Source: Trueperaceae bacterium
Lineage (GTDB): Bacteria > Deinococcota > Deinococci > Deinococcales > Trueperaceae
Length of the DNA stretch: 64,000 bases
Assembly: GCA_020431825.1 (NCBI GenBank)
Contig: JAGQHN010000001.1
Coordinates: forward strand, 1-64,000
Reading direction: 5' to 3'
In this document: one piece after another, positions 1-7,933 of the stretch
Numbering within the stretch: the first letter of the stretch is position 1
How the letters are laid out: every line of letters begins with the position of its first letter
The notes under the pieces: generated by a model
Database searches by the model: none
The model's input: only the letters and a program-made list of their open reading frames with translations
What the model was told of the DNA's origin: nothing
Translations under genes and position numbers: made by a program

Positions 1-137
1 GGTAGAAGCTGAACGTTATGGAAATTTTATGAAACTTCACAGGCTTGTCCAATTTGAGAGATATTTATCTGCTTACCGCATAAAGGGTGTTTGTTATAAC
101 GTCATCCAATAAATTTAGAAAGAATAGTCCTGCTATC

Positions 138-176
138 AAAAAAGAAAAATCGCTGAGCGTTCAGGCTCAGCGATTT
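138..176 (-). terminator. Rho-independent terminator of the algF-algI operon
   Basis: A perfect 12-bp stem (147-158 with 165-176) and a 6-nt loop. Read on the minus strand the stem is followed by a T-rich run at 138-146. It lies just after the stop of the last gene of the minus-strand acetylation cluster. Confidence 0.9.
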
Positions 177-193
177 GAGAGGCTAAGTTTGGT

Positions 194-2968
194 CTATTGC
201 TTACGCAGTAAATCGAGGTTTTTATAAAGGATTCCTAAAGGTCTATTGTCGTTTGGGGCAAAGGTAATCTGGTCACCATTGACATGGCTATAGCTTATGC
301 TCAGGTAATTCATGCCAGGGGAGCTGTTAACAAAGAACTTCATGCTCATTTCGGTGCCCTGATCGATTTGGGTAAGTTCTTGAACAACAGCCCCATTAAA
401 CCTTACCGTGACGTTTTGACCATCGATAGGGTTAAAGAAGGCCATGTCAACGCCAATGGGTTCGGCACCATTGGTAAGAAAGTCAAGCCTGGTTTCGGGC
501 CCAAGTGACCAGCGGAACTGATTGTTATCGGGCTCAGCCAAACCTGAAATCGTGAGGGTTTCCTCAGAAGGGGTTGCATTGACCTGCACTACCTGGGGAA
601 GAGGTTCGGTGACGCTGGCACGAATTACGGTGGGAGCAGTGAGACTGGTTTGAGGGTTTGCTACCAGTGAGGCTGGCACAACGGCTTCACTGGGGGCAGC
701 TATATCTTGAACGGCAAGCTGATTAAACAAAACTGCCATAGGGCGAGTATCTTGTTCGGAAATAACTGCCTTGTTTAAATTCCAGTCGCTATAAGCCAGG
801 CTTAAGGTGTTGGTACCAGCCTGGGTTTGCAGAGTATAGCTGCGATCAACATTGGTTTGTGCTGGTATGCCAGAGATGCTTTCAATCGTCTGACCGTTAA
901 AGCTTACGTCAACGCTCTGCCCTTCTATGGGGTTATAAAAACTCATGTCTAGCTGAAGAGTTGTGGCTTCTGGAGTCGTGATGGTCAAGTTACTACCCGG
1001 ACCTAGCGCCCAGCGCCTGAGCCCATCCTCGACAGCAGAAAAGCCTTCTGCGACGATGTTTTTGGCCTCGCTGAGTTTTGCCATGTCCTGACTTAGAAAT
1101 GCTATGACTTGGGTGCCAGGTTGAACTGCTGGGGTTTCTACAACGACGGGTTCTCGCACTTCTGGCTGAGGTGTATAAGCTACATTGCCAGGTTCAAAAA
1201 AACCAAGGGTCTGAAAAAAGGCAGCAAAAGGACTGCTATCATCACTGGTTTTTAAGCCGTCTAGCCCATTCCAGGCACGGTAAGCTAGCTCGAGCCTGTT
1301 AAGTCCTGCTTTTGCCGCAAGGGGAAAACTATCCTGTCGGAAGTCGCCAGCACTAAGCTCACCGTAATTTTTTACCAGCTCGCCATTAAAACGAAGCTCG
1401 AGCCCTTGCCCTGCAATCTGATTGCTAAACGCTACGGCCAGCTCTAAGGCTTTGTCTTCGGGTAAATAAAAACTTAGCTCTGAAGTTGGGCCGAGCCCCC
1501 AGCGACCATAATTGGCTTCAACCCCTCTCAGGCCGTCAATAAAGAGGCTCGAGGGTATCTCCACCATGGACACATTGGCTTCGTCCAAATCTAGTGGATG
1601 ACTCAGAGCGGCTATAACATAGTCAGGCAAAGTGCAAAGCTGAGCTTCACTTAACTGGAGCCGTTCGCTTTCACCCGGATAAATCCTGACGCTTTGGGGC
1701 AGATTGCCACCTTCTGGGTAAAGCGGGACATTCATATGCTGTAAATAGCCTTCTTGAATAGGCATAGTTAGCTGGCGCGTCCAGCCTTCGCCACTCACCT
1801 CAATGCTCAGATTGCGACTATTGGCACCCTCGAATTGTCCGGTAAAGCTAAGGTACTGATCCAGCTGACTGGCACTTTCCAGACGAAACTCGAGGTAGGT
1901 ATCTGCTTCACTATTTAGAAGAAAGATGCCATTTTTCAAGTCAAGCAGGCCGTTTGAGCGTACTTTACTCAGGGTCTGCAAGGGTTCGCTGCAAGCGCCT
2001 GAAAGTTGTGCCGAGCTGTTTATCAGCCAATCAGGCGAGAGGTTTGCCTGACCAAAAGCCTCTAAGAACAGCTCCCAGACTTCCCAGATCACGATTTTGG
2101 GTGGCTGTTCGCTAAAGGTAATGTCGTTTAAATAATCTGACATAGGCTCCCACGGCCCTTTACCTGTTTGGGCGACATTGACGATTTCTTTACTTAAACT
2201 ATATTGCAGAGCGCTGTAAAAAGGCCAGGCACTACCCGGTTCGCCATTTGAAAAGCTGGCGCCGACCAGCGCAATTTCAGGATAGCTGTCTCCAAAGAGG
2301 CCAGTGGTGGCTTCGGTCAAGCGTTCAAACGTAAAGACTTTATGCTCTTCAGGATAATAGCCTTGGGTCTCCAAAGAAGCTTTGAGTTCAGGGCTTGCCA
2401 GGTTATACAGGCTCGAGTCCGTGTAGGGCGATTCCCCCGTTTCTGTGAGGCTATACTCTACTGTTGCAATGCTGTCTAACGTTTCGGCGGCATTTTCTTT
2501 TAGGCTATCAGCCACGATCTGCGCTGCCAGGAGGGCCCCTTTGGAGGACCAGTGATGGTCAAGTCTTTGAAATAGGGGAAACTCAGCATTTAAATCTTCG
2601 GATTCAGCAAAAGCCGTTTTGACATCGGCAACCAAGACGCCTTCAGCGCGGAGGTACTCGAGAGCGTGATTATAGCGGTCCTGGAGGCTCGAGCTAAGCG
2701 GATAGTCTTCAGGCAATTTATCTTCATAGAGCCCAATTTTGGCCGGAGTTAAGCTGACAATCAGCTGAATACCTTTGGCTTCCAGAAGTTTCTTGATGAC
2801 AACAATGTGCTCGAGGGCTTTTTGGGTGGAAGTCGGATTATTGGCAGTGTAAAACCCGTACTCATCCTGGTGAAAAAGCCAGCCGTCCTGACCGGGTGGT
2901 AAAGGAGCAAGGCGCTGCGCCTGGGCTAGCGAAAAAAGGAGGACGAGGGCCAGAAACCATTTATTCAT
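194..2968 (-). CDS. AlgJ/AlgX-like O-acetyltransferase-type protein with three C-terminal jelly-roll repeats
   Basis: Exported protein of 924 aa. The first 18 residues are a signal peptide ending LAQAQ. An AlgJ/AlgX SGNH-like domain follows (about residues 20-310), with the family motif DHHW near residue 138 and a serine motif GASFS near 235. In AlgX/AlgJ the Asp-His pair and Ser form the catalytic triad that moves acetyl groups onto an exopolysaccharide in the periplasm. The C-terminal 450 residues hold three related segments, each starting around RW-x-LGP and containing FNPI-x-GQ-x-V-x-V-x-FNG, probably beta-sandwich carbohydrate-binding repeats. The start is ATG at 2968, which overlaps the preceding stop by 8 nt; the ATG at 2989 would add a poor N terminus before the signal peptide. 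Polysaccharide substrate unknown. Confidence 0.8.
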   Translation of the reverse strand: MNKWFLALVLLFSLAQAQRLAPLPPGQDGWLFHQDEYGFYTANNPTSTQKALEHIVVIKKLLEAKGIQLIVSLTPAKIGLYEDKLPEDYPLSSSLQDRYNHALEYLRAEGVLVADVKTAFAESEDLNAEFPLFQRLDHHWSSKGALLAAQIVADSLKENAAETLDSIATVEYSLTETGESPYTDSSLYNLASPELKASLETQGYYPEEHKVFTFERLTEATTGLFGDSYPEIALVGASFSNGEPGSAWPFYSALQYSLSKEIVNVAQTGKGPWEPMSDYLNDITFSEQPPKIVIWEVWELFLEAFGQANLSPDWLINSSAQLSGACSEPLQTLSKVRSNGLLDLKNGIFLLNSEADTYLEFRLESASQLDQYLSFTGQFEGANSRNLSIEVSGEGWTRQLTMPIQEGYLQHMNVPLYPEGGNLPQSVRIYPGESERLQLSEAQLCTLPDYVIAALSHPLDLDEANVSMVEIPSSLFIDGLRGVEANYGRWGLGPTSELSFYLPEDKALELAVAFSNQIAGQGLELRFNGELVKNYGELSAGDFRQDSFPLAAKAGLNRLELAYRAWNGLDGLKTSDDSSPFAAFFQTLGFFEPGNVAYTPQPEVREPVVVETPAVQPGTQVIAFLSQDMAKLSEAKNIVAEGFSAVEDGLRRWALGPGSNLTITTPEATTLQLDMSFYNPIEGQSVDVSFNGQTIESISGIPAQTNVDRSYTLQTQAGTNTLSLAYSDWNLNKAVISEQDTRPMAVLFNQLAVQDIAAPSEAVVPASLVANPQTSLTAPTVIRASVTEPLPQVVQVNATPSEETLTISGLAEPDNNQFRWSLGPETRLDFLTNGAEPIGVDMAFFNPIDGQNVTVRFNGAVVQELTQIDQGTEMSMKFFVNSSPGMNYLSISYSHVNGDQITFAPNDNRPLGILYKNLDLLRKQ

Positions 2969-4049
2969 CTGCACTACTGTCCATTTCATAAGCTACCGGG
3001 ATAAAGCGCTCTGGGAATTCCCAGATGACCAGCTCAGGGGGACTTTGTAAAAAGGCTTCATCTGCAAGATAAGTTTGCATCGGTTGAATGGGGCCTTTGC
3101 CTTCCAGCGCAGCATTAAGCACATCGGTCTGTAGTGCGGTCTTTAAGGCACCTTCAAAGTTCCAGGTGTCAATGGCGCTGTAGCTGGTACCAACCAGCGT
3201 GACAGGTACGCTAACCGTATCAAACAGGCCGCCGCTGGCCACTTGTCCTTCAGTGCTTTCCAGCTGAACTTGCTCATCGCCAGGGCCCATGGCTTTGAAA
3301 TTTCCCAGAGGGATAAAGTTCAGCAGGTCGCCCGTATAAGTTTCCTTGCTAGCAAGCTGGCTTGAAAAGCTTGCCAGATTAAAACTACCAAGTTCGTTAG
3401 CCAGTGCCCCAGCGACAACCCTCGCCCCATAAGGTGTCCAGTGAGTGTCAGTCTGCATAAAAACCTTGCCACCCGTTTTGGCCTCGAGCATGGGGGTGAG
3501 CAGGTCAGGAGCGCTTACCCCACTGGCAAGCAGCGCCTGTCTAAAGTTGTCATAGCGGTTTACGGTGTAATCAGGCAAATGATAGCGGCCCAGATTTTCT
3601 TCATAGACTCGGGCCTTGGCAGGCAGCAGCAAAACCACCAGATCAATGCCTTTGGCAGCAAGCTCAGCCTTTACCTGATTGATGTACTCGAGCTTAATTT
3701 GTGTTTCCGCAGCTTCAGCAGGGTAAAAGCTAAATTCTTCATCGCTAAAAAGCCAGTTGTCTTTACCGACCAGCACGCCTGAGCGACCGTCTTTAAAGAG
3801 TCCGTACTCGAGTACGCCCCAGGTATCTATGGCAAATTGCCGAAAACCAATTTGCTTGTTGAGATCAGCCTCAAAAGCGGCTGCCCATGAGCCTTTGACC
3901 AGATCGTGGTTCTGCAAATCAGGTAAGGCTGGAAAATGACTGAGCAGGCTGATGCTACCCAGAACCAGAATCAGTAAAAAAGAACTGATGGGCAAAATTC
4001 TGAGGAGGTTCAGACGCCGAGTTTGAGGAAGAGCTAAACTTTGCTGCAT
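2961..4049 (-). CDS. AlgJ/AlgX-like O-acetyltransferase-type membrane-anchored protein
   Basis: 362 aa with one N-terminal membrane segment (about residues 17-37) and a periplasmic AlgJ/AlgX-type SGNH domain. DTHW near residue 200 and GTSYS near 287 supply the Asp-His and Ser expected for the catalytic triad. The end of the domain (EGKGPIQPMQTYL) closely parallels the same region of the longer downstream paralogue (QTGKGPWEPMSDYL), so the two arose by duplication. It lies 9 nt downstream of algI with an AAGGA ribosome site and overlaps the next gene. Role by family: accepts acetyl from AlgI and passes it to a secreted glycan. It could also be called alginate O-acetyltransferase AlgJ or AlgX. 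Confidence 0.82.
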   Translation of the reverse strand: MQQSLALPQTRRLNLLRILPISSFLLILVLGSISLLSHFPALPDLQNHDLVKGSWAAAFEADLNKQIGFRQFAIDTWGVLEYGLFKDGRSGVLVGKDNWLFSDEEFSFYPAEAAETQIKLEYINQVKAELAAKGIDLVVLLLPAKARVYEENLGRYHLPDYTVNRYDNFRQALLASGVSAPDLLTPMLEAKTGGKVFMQTDTHWTPYGARVVAGALANELGSFNLASFSSQLASKETYTGDLLNFIPLGNFKAMGPGDEQVQLESTEGQVASGGLFDTVSVPVTLVGTSYSAIDTWNFEGALKTALQTDVLNAALEGKGPIQPMQTYLADEAFLQSPPELVIWEFPERFIPVAYEMDSSADE

Positions 4050-4058
4050 AGGGAATCC

Positions 4059-5483
4059 TTAAAACTGAAAGTACAAGAAGGGCGAAAAGTTTTGCGCTGA
4101 GAGCCTTAAAATGGCCAGTACAAAAATCGGGATGATAATCAGATGAACATGACTGAGTGCCTGTTTGCGCACTTCGCCAACGCTATCAAGATGCTTTAAC
4201 CAGAGCGGGCTTAAGGCAATGATCAAAATGGCAATGGTCATGATGCTCAGTTGCAAGCCGGTGACTTGCCAGCTGATGGCGTCACTTAAGGCAAAACCGT
4301 GCAGACCAATCATGGCGCCTAAAAAGGCGAAGGCAGCCTGAACATTGGCAGCTCTGAAAAAAACCCAGCCAACTATGACCAGTATGAGTGTGCCCGGAAT
4401 CGTAATATAAGGACGCATGGGTTTGCGGTTTTGCGTCTCTTTAAGGCGTTTTTCTATAGCCAGAATGCCCCCGTGCCAGGCACCCCAGAGGACAAAGGTC
4501 CAGTTAGCACCGTGCCACAGCCCACCCAGAACCATGGTCAGAAAGAGATTGATATAGGTACGAACCTTGCCTTTTCGGTTGCCCCCTAAGGGAATATAAA
4601 GATAGTCTCTGAGCCAGCTTGATAAGGAAATATGCCAGCGGCGCCAGAACTCGGTGATGCTGCGGCTGATATAAGGGTGATTGAAGTTTTCCATAAAGCG
4701 AAAGCCCATCATCAGGCCAAGGCCAACCGCCATATCCGAGTAACCTGAAAAGTCAAAAAAGAGCTGAATGGAATAGGCAAGCGCCCCTAACCAGGCATCG
4801 CCCATGGTCGGCTGAGGCAGGGCAAAGGCTGCGTCAGCAATGGGAGCCAGTGTGTCAGCAATCATTACTTTTTTTGCAAAGCCAATCATAAAGCGCAGAA
4901 CGCCTTCGGAAAACTTATCGACCGTGTGCGTACGTTCAACAAATTGGTCAGCAACATCTTTGTAGCGCAATACCGGGCCAGCAATGAGTTGCGGAAAGAG
5001 GGCAATAAAGGCAGAAAAATCCCAGAAATTTTGGGCGGGAAGTGCGTCTTTGCGGTAAACGTCTATGACATAGCTAACTGCTTGAAAAACATAAAACGAA
5101 ATACCAATTGGCAAGATGACCTGCCAGGCAGAGAGACTGCTTGCGCCCATTGTGCCCAGGAGGGCATTAAGGCTATCTAGACCAAAGTTAAAGTATTTAA
5201 AATAGGCCAGGGAGCTTAAGCCACCTACGACGCCTGCAATCATGTAGCGTTTGGCAAGCTGGTCTTTTCCGGCATTTTGTGCGCGTACGATTCCTAAAGA
5301 CATGAGATAACTCCACAGAGTCACGCCAAAAAAGAGACCAAGGAAGTCAATGCGCCACCAGCCATAAAACAGGTAGCTGGCTACCAGGATGAGCACCGAG
5401 CGGAAACGAAAGGGGAGAAGGTAATAAAGTGCTAAAAAAAGGGGTAAGAAGAGAAACAGAAAAACATTGGTAGAGAAAACCAT
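4059..5483 (-). CDS. algI: AlgI-like membrane-bound O-acyltransferase (MBOAT)
   Basis: 474 aa, about ten or more membrane helices. The MBOAT signature GGLWHGANWTFVLWGAWHG contains the invariant histidine, and the N terminus (MVFSTNVFLFLFLPLFLALY) is typical of AlgI/PatA proteins. The family takes acetyl from a cytoplasmic donor and delivers it across the membrane to AlgJ/AlgX-type partners, which follow directly. An SD (GAGGG) precedes the ATG. It contains no CTCGAG palindrome, and none occurs between about 3813 and 5588, which is unusual for this window. Confidence 0.92.
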   Translation of the reverse strand: MVFSTNVFLFLFLPLFLALYYLLPFRFRSVLILVASYLFYGWWRIDFLGLFFGVTLWSYLMSLGIVRAQNAGKDQLAKRYMIAGVVGGLSSLAYFKYFNFGLDSLNALLGTMGASSLSAWQVILPIGISFYVFQAVSYVIDVYRKDALPAQNFWDFSAFIALFPQLIAGPVLRYKDVADQFVERTHTVDKFSEGVLRFMIGFAKKVMIADTLAPIADAAFALPQPTMGDAWLGALAYSIQLFFDFSGYSDMAVGLGLMMGFRFMENFNHPYISRSITEFWRRWHISLSSWLRDYLYIPLGGNRKGKVRTYINLFLTMVLGGLWHGANWTFVLWGAWHGGILAIEKRLKETQNRKPMRPYITIPGTLILVIVGWVFFRAANVQAAFAFLGAMIGLHGFALSDAISWQVTGLQLSIMTIAILIIALSPLWLKHLDSVGEVRKQALSHVHLIIIPIFVLAILRLSAQNFSPFLYFQF

Positions 5484-5507
5484 GATTGCCCTCGTTGGGC
5501 GTAACCC

Positions 5508-6143
5508 TTATTGGGTTACGCTAGGAATCCAGTAAGCACTTGGGCTACCGGCTGAGCCCATAACAAAGAGGCTATAAGCAGCGCCGCGCTCGAGCTCTGC
5601 AGGAAAGGCGGCAATGGAAGCGTCGCTAAAGGCTGCCAGTTCAACACTGATGGGGTTAACCACAATGCTTCCCAGCGTGTCAGAACCAACATCGCTGATA
5701 ACTGCTTGTGCGCCGTCAGCTGTTTTCATGTGGGTAGTAGCGAGGCCGGAAAGGTTATAAAGAACCAGAAGGCTTTTTGCCATGTTGCTGTTACTGGGGT
5801 CTTTTAGTAAAACGATGTGTGCACCACTCCCGTTATCTATGACAGCTACTGTGTAAAAGTTTCCAGCACTAATGCTTAAACTGGCGCTACTACCCGCTGC
5901 TGCAAAATCGTAACTACCCTCAGGCACAACCTGATAGCTGCTTACGCCACCAAAACCAAGTTCGGAAAAACCAGCACTTCCTAGCTGGCTGCTAAAAGCT
6001 GAACCACTGCTAAGGGCATTTGCCACACGAACAAAAGCTGAGTTGGCGGGTGGTTCAGGAGCATAAAGGCCGTCTTGAGCTGCGGCAAAGGCAAGTACCC
6101 CTAACAGACACAGACTGATAAAACGCTTGACTAACTTATTCAT
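5508..6143 (-). CDS. algF: AlgF-like periplasmic glycan O-acetylation protein
   Basis: 211 aa. Signal peptide of about 20 residues, then a mature N terminus LYAPEPPANSAFVRVANA that follows the AlgF pattern (LYxPxxPxxSAFVRV). The body is two similar beta-rich halves, the second starting near KSLLVLYNLSG. AlgF is a periplasmic partner of AlgI/AlgJ acetylation; its role is structural or acetyl relay. The ATG at 6143 is chosen because a GAGG site lies 7 nt upstream; a TTG at 6149 is the alternative. First gene of the minus-strand module, 24 nt before algI. A DUF4397-type label would also be possible, but the context favours AlgF. Confidence 0.78.
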   Translation of the reverse strand: MNKLVKRFISLCLLGVLAFAAAQDGLYAPEPPANSAFVRVANALSSGSAFSSQLGSAGFSELGFGGVSSYQVVPEGSYDFAAAGSSASLSISAGNFYTVAVIDNGSGAHIVLLKDPSNSNMAKSLLVLYNLSGLATTHMKTADGAQAVISDVGSDTLGSIVVNPISVELAAFSDASIAAFPAELERGAAYSLFVMGSAGSPSAYWIPSVTQ

Positions 6144-6313
6144 AAACAAACCTCACGCGAAAAACTGGGTAAATTTTGAGGGCAGACTCGAGCGTGCGAG
6201 TTTTGCCCTAGAGACCTGTCGGTCACTCTAAATACCAAGCTAATGCATATTTGTTACAGTTTTTTTATGCTTGCTTTAAGAAATGCTCGAGTTTTGTCCC
6301 AAAGGTCTAAACA

Positions 6314-6889
6314 ATGACTTTTGACGCCCTCGAGTTTCGACCAGAACACTATGATCAGGCCAAAGCACTAGCTGCTCGGTTTGGTTTCGCAGATTCCTCG
6401 AGTAACGAGTGCGGGCGCTTGCTCAGGACTCTGCTTGCTCAGGCAAAAGCAGGCAGCATTGCCGAGATTGGTACGGGCTGTGGGCTTGGAACTGCCTGGC
6501 TCTTAAGTGCTTTGCGTACAGATCAGACGCTCTACAGTGTGGAGCGTGATGAGGCCCGGCATAGAGCAGTAAAAGCGCTATACGAAAATCAGCAGGCACA
6601 GTTTATCTGGGGTGATTGGGAAAGGTTACTTGACTTTGCACCCTTTGAGTTTGTCTTTGTAGATGTTGGGGTTGCCAAAGACCACGGTGCTAAAAAGGTC
6701 ATAGATGCCGTACGTTTAGGAGGTCTTATCGTCCTTGATGATTTTACGCCGCATAAATACTGGCCTGCTGACTGGAAAGGCCGCGAGGATATCAGGCGAG
6801 CACGCTGGCTCAGTAATGAGCGTCTTATTGCTACGGAGCTCTTACTTACCGAGCGAAGCTCGGCCATTGTGGCAACAAAAATTAAATAA
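6314..6889 (+). CDS. Class I SAM-dependent methyltransferase
   Basis: 191 aa. Motif I of the Rossmann methyltransferase fold is AEIGTGCGLGTAWLL (about residues 55-69); motif II acidic residue is in YSVERDE (about 77-83); FVFVDVGVAKDHG and GGLIVLDDF match post-I regions of the O-methyltransferase (YrrM/CCoAOMT-like) group. Substrate cannot be read from the sequence. An AAAGG site lies 8 nt before the ATG. Single gene, divergent from algF and convergent with the next gene, whose stop is 1 nt away. Confidence 0.8.
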   Translation: MTFDALEFRPEHYDQAKALAARFGFADSSSNECGRLLRTLLAQAKAGSIAEIGTGCGLGTAWLLSALRTDQTLYSVERDEARHRAVKALYENQQAQFIWGDWERLLDFAPFEFVFVDVGVAKDHGAKKVIDAVRLGGLIVLDDFTPHKYWPADWKGREDIRRARWLSNERLIATELLLTERSSAIVATKIK

Positions 6890-6890
6890 G

Positions 6891-7430
6891 TTACTCGTCA
6901 AAACAGCTTAGCTCCAGAGTATCAGCCAATTCACGTGCTGCTTCATTGTTGCTGGTTGCGCCTAAAAAACAGGCTTGTTCATTTGCAAGTCTTAAGACGA
7001 TGAGCTGATCTATTTCTTTGGTTTCATCGTTGATATCTTGAAACGCCATGCGGTAAATCAGCGCATGAGGAACCAGCACTGGGTTACTTTCATCTCCGGC
7101 TATGCTATAGCGCCACTCGGCAACCGTTCCCTTAACATAAGGAAATAAACCCTGAATGGCGTCGCCTAAATCCCAGGGGGCAAAGGGGAAAGGGTGCCCA
7201 CTGTGGGCAAGCTCGAGCCAGCTTCTGGCATCGCCTCCCTTAACAAAAAGCTGATAGCCAGCCAGGCCAGGACATTCCTGAACAATATAGTCAATAACAG
7301 GTTCTGCATCCCATTCGGAACTGCTCAGAGTTACGCAGTGTTCAAAGTCAATCGGCGTATAAAAAGCACTGATGGTTTGGGAAAAACTGATACAGGTAGA
7401 GCTTATAAGCAGGCTAAGCAGAAGTTTCAT
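6891..7430 (-). CDS. Secreted protein of unknown function
   Basis: 179 aa. A hydrophobic N terminus of about 20 residues looks like a signal peptide (cleavage after SFSQ or TISA). The mature part has four cysteines (in EHCVTL, VQECPG, EQACFL, LSCFDE), compatible with two disulfides. No family recognised. No SD precedes the ATG; a TAAACT hexamer lies exactly 6 nt upstream (7437-7442), suggesting a leaderless transcript. Confidence 0.65.
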   Translation of the reverse strand: MKLLLSLLISSTCISFSQTISAFYTPIDFEHCVTLSSSEWDAEPVIDYIVQECPGLAGYQLFVKGGDARSWLELAHSGHPFPFAPWDLGDAIQGLFPYVKGTVAEWRYSIAGDESNPVLVPHALIYRMAFQDINDETKEIDQLIVLRLANEQACFLGATSNNEAARELADTLELSCFDE

Positions 7431-7436
7431 AGTCCG

Positions 7437-7442
7437 AGTTTA
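7437..7442 (-). promoter_or_regulatory. Candidate -10 element of a leaderless transcript
   Basis: TAAACT on the minus strand, separated by 6 nt from the ATG at 7430, with no SD in between. It fits the TANNNT rule for leaderless starts described in Deinococcus. Confidence 0.45.
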
Positions 7443-7571
7443 GCGCTACTGCTTGACTTCCTGCTGCCAGAACTCCCTCAATGAAAAGCTTGTGATGAAA
7501 GTGAAGTAGCTATTTAGTCAGTTTGCGTTAGACTATATAAGTAGCCAAAATTATGTATTCAAGGAGGTTAA

Positions 7572-7640
7572 GTGGCAGGTAGAAGACTTCGGTTTTTGGG
7601 AGATGCACGAACTCGAGGGAGGTTAGTGTGCCTGAAGTAG
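7572..7640 (+). CDS. Possible 22-codon leader peptide upstream of the 77-aa gene
   Basis: A GTG-initiated reading frame with a full AAGGAGG site (7561-7567) 4 nt upstream. The peptide is strongly basic (six Arg, one Lys, one Asp) and runs 13 nt past the start of the next gene in another frame. The strong SD with no other gene to serve is the main evidence; it could be a coupling leader for the 77-aa gene or a chance frame. Confidence 0.35.
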   Translation: MAGRRLRFLGDARTRGRLVCLK

Positions 7641-7861
7641 CGTTAAACATGGTTAGTACGCCCAGTCTGCAATTTATCATTCCAAGCATTCAGGAACTTA
7701 TTTATGCCTATGTTAAGGCACATGGTTATGAACCTGCAGGTAATGCCGCGCTAGAGATAGAGGGTGACCTGGCAACCGTTCAGGTGGTTCTGGGAAAGTC
7801 TCAGAAAACGCCTTATCACAAATTAAGCGAGGACTCACTCAAAATCAGCCTCGATCATTAG
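7628..7861 (+). CDS. Small protein of unknown function (77 aa)
   Basis: 77 aa, no signal peptide, mixed alpha/beta composition, with a plausible C-terminal beta strand (LATVQVVLGKS). The GTG start is supported by GGGAGG 5 nt upstream. No family recognised. It probably forms one transcript with the overlapping 22-codon leader frame. Confidence 0.55.
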   Translation: MPEVALNMVSTPSLQFIIPSIQELIYAYVKAHGYEPAGNAALEIEGDLATVQVVLGKSQKTPYHKLSEDSLKISLDH

Positions 7862-7885
7862 GTTTAGAGAGTTTGGAAGCGCATT

Positions 7886-7933
7886 GTATTTGAGTGACAA
7901 AGTATTTGAGTGACAAAGTATTTAAGCGACAAA
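7886..7933. repeat. Three tandem 16-bp repeats at the 3' end of the mannosyltransferase gene
   Basis: GTATTTGAGTGACAAA occurs at 7886-7901 and 7902-7917, and a two-mismatch copy at 7918-7933. The last copy contains the stop and final codons of the minus-strand gene, so the 3' end has been duplicated outward, probably by slippage. Confidence 0.85.
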
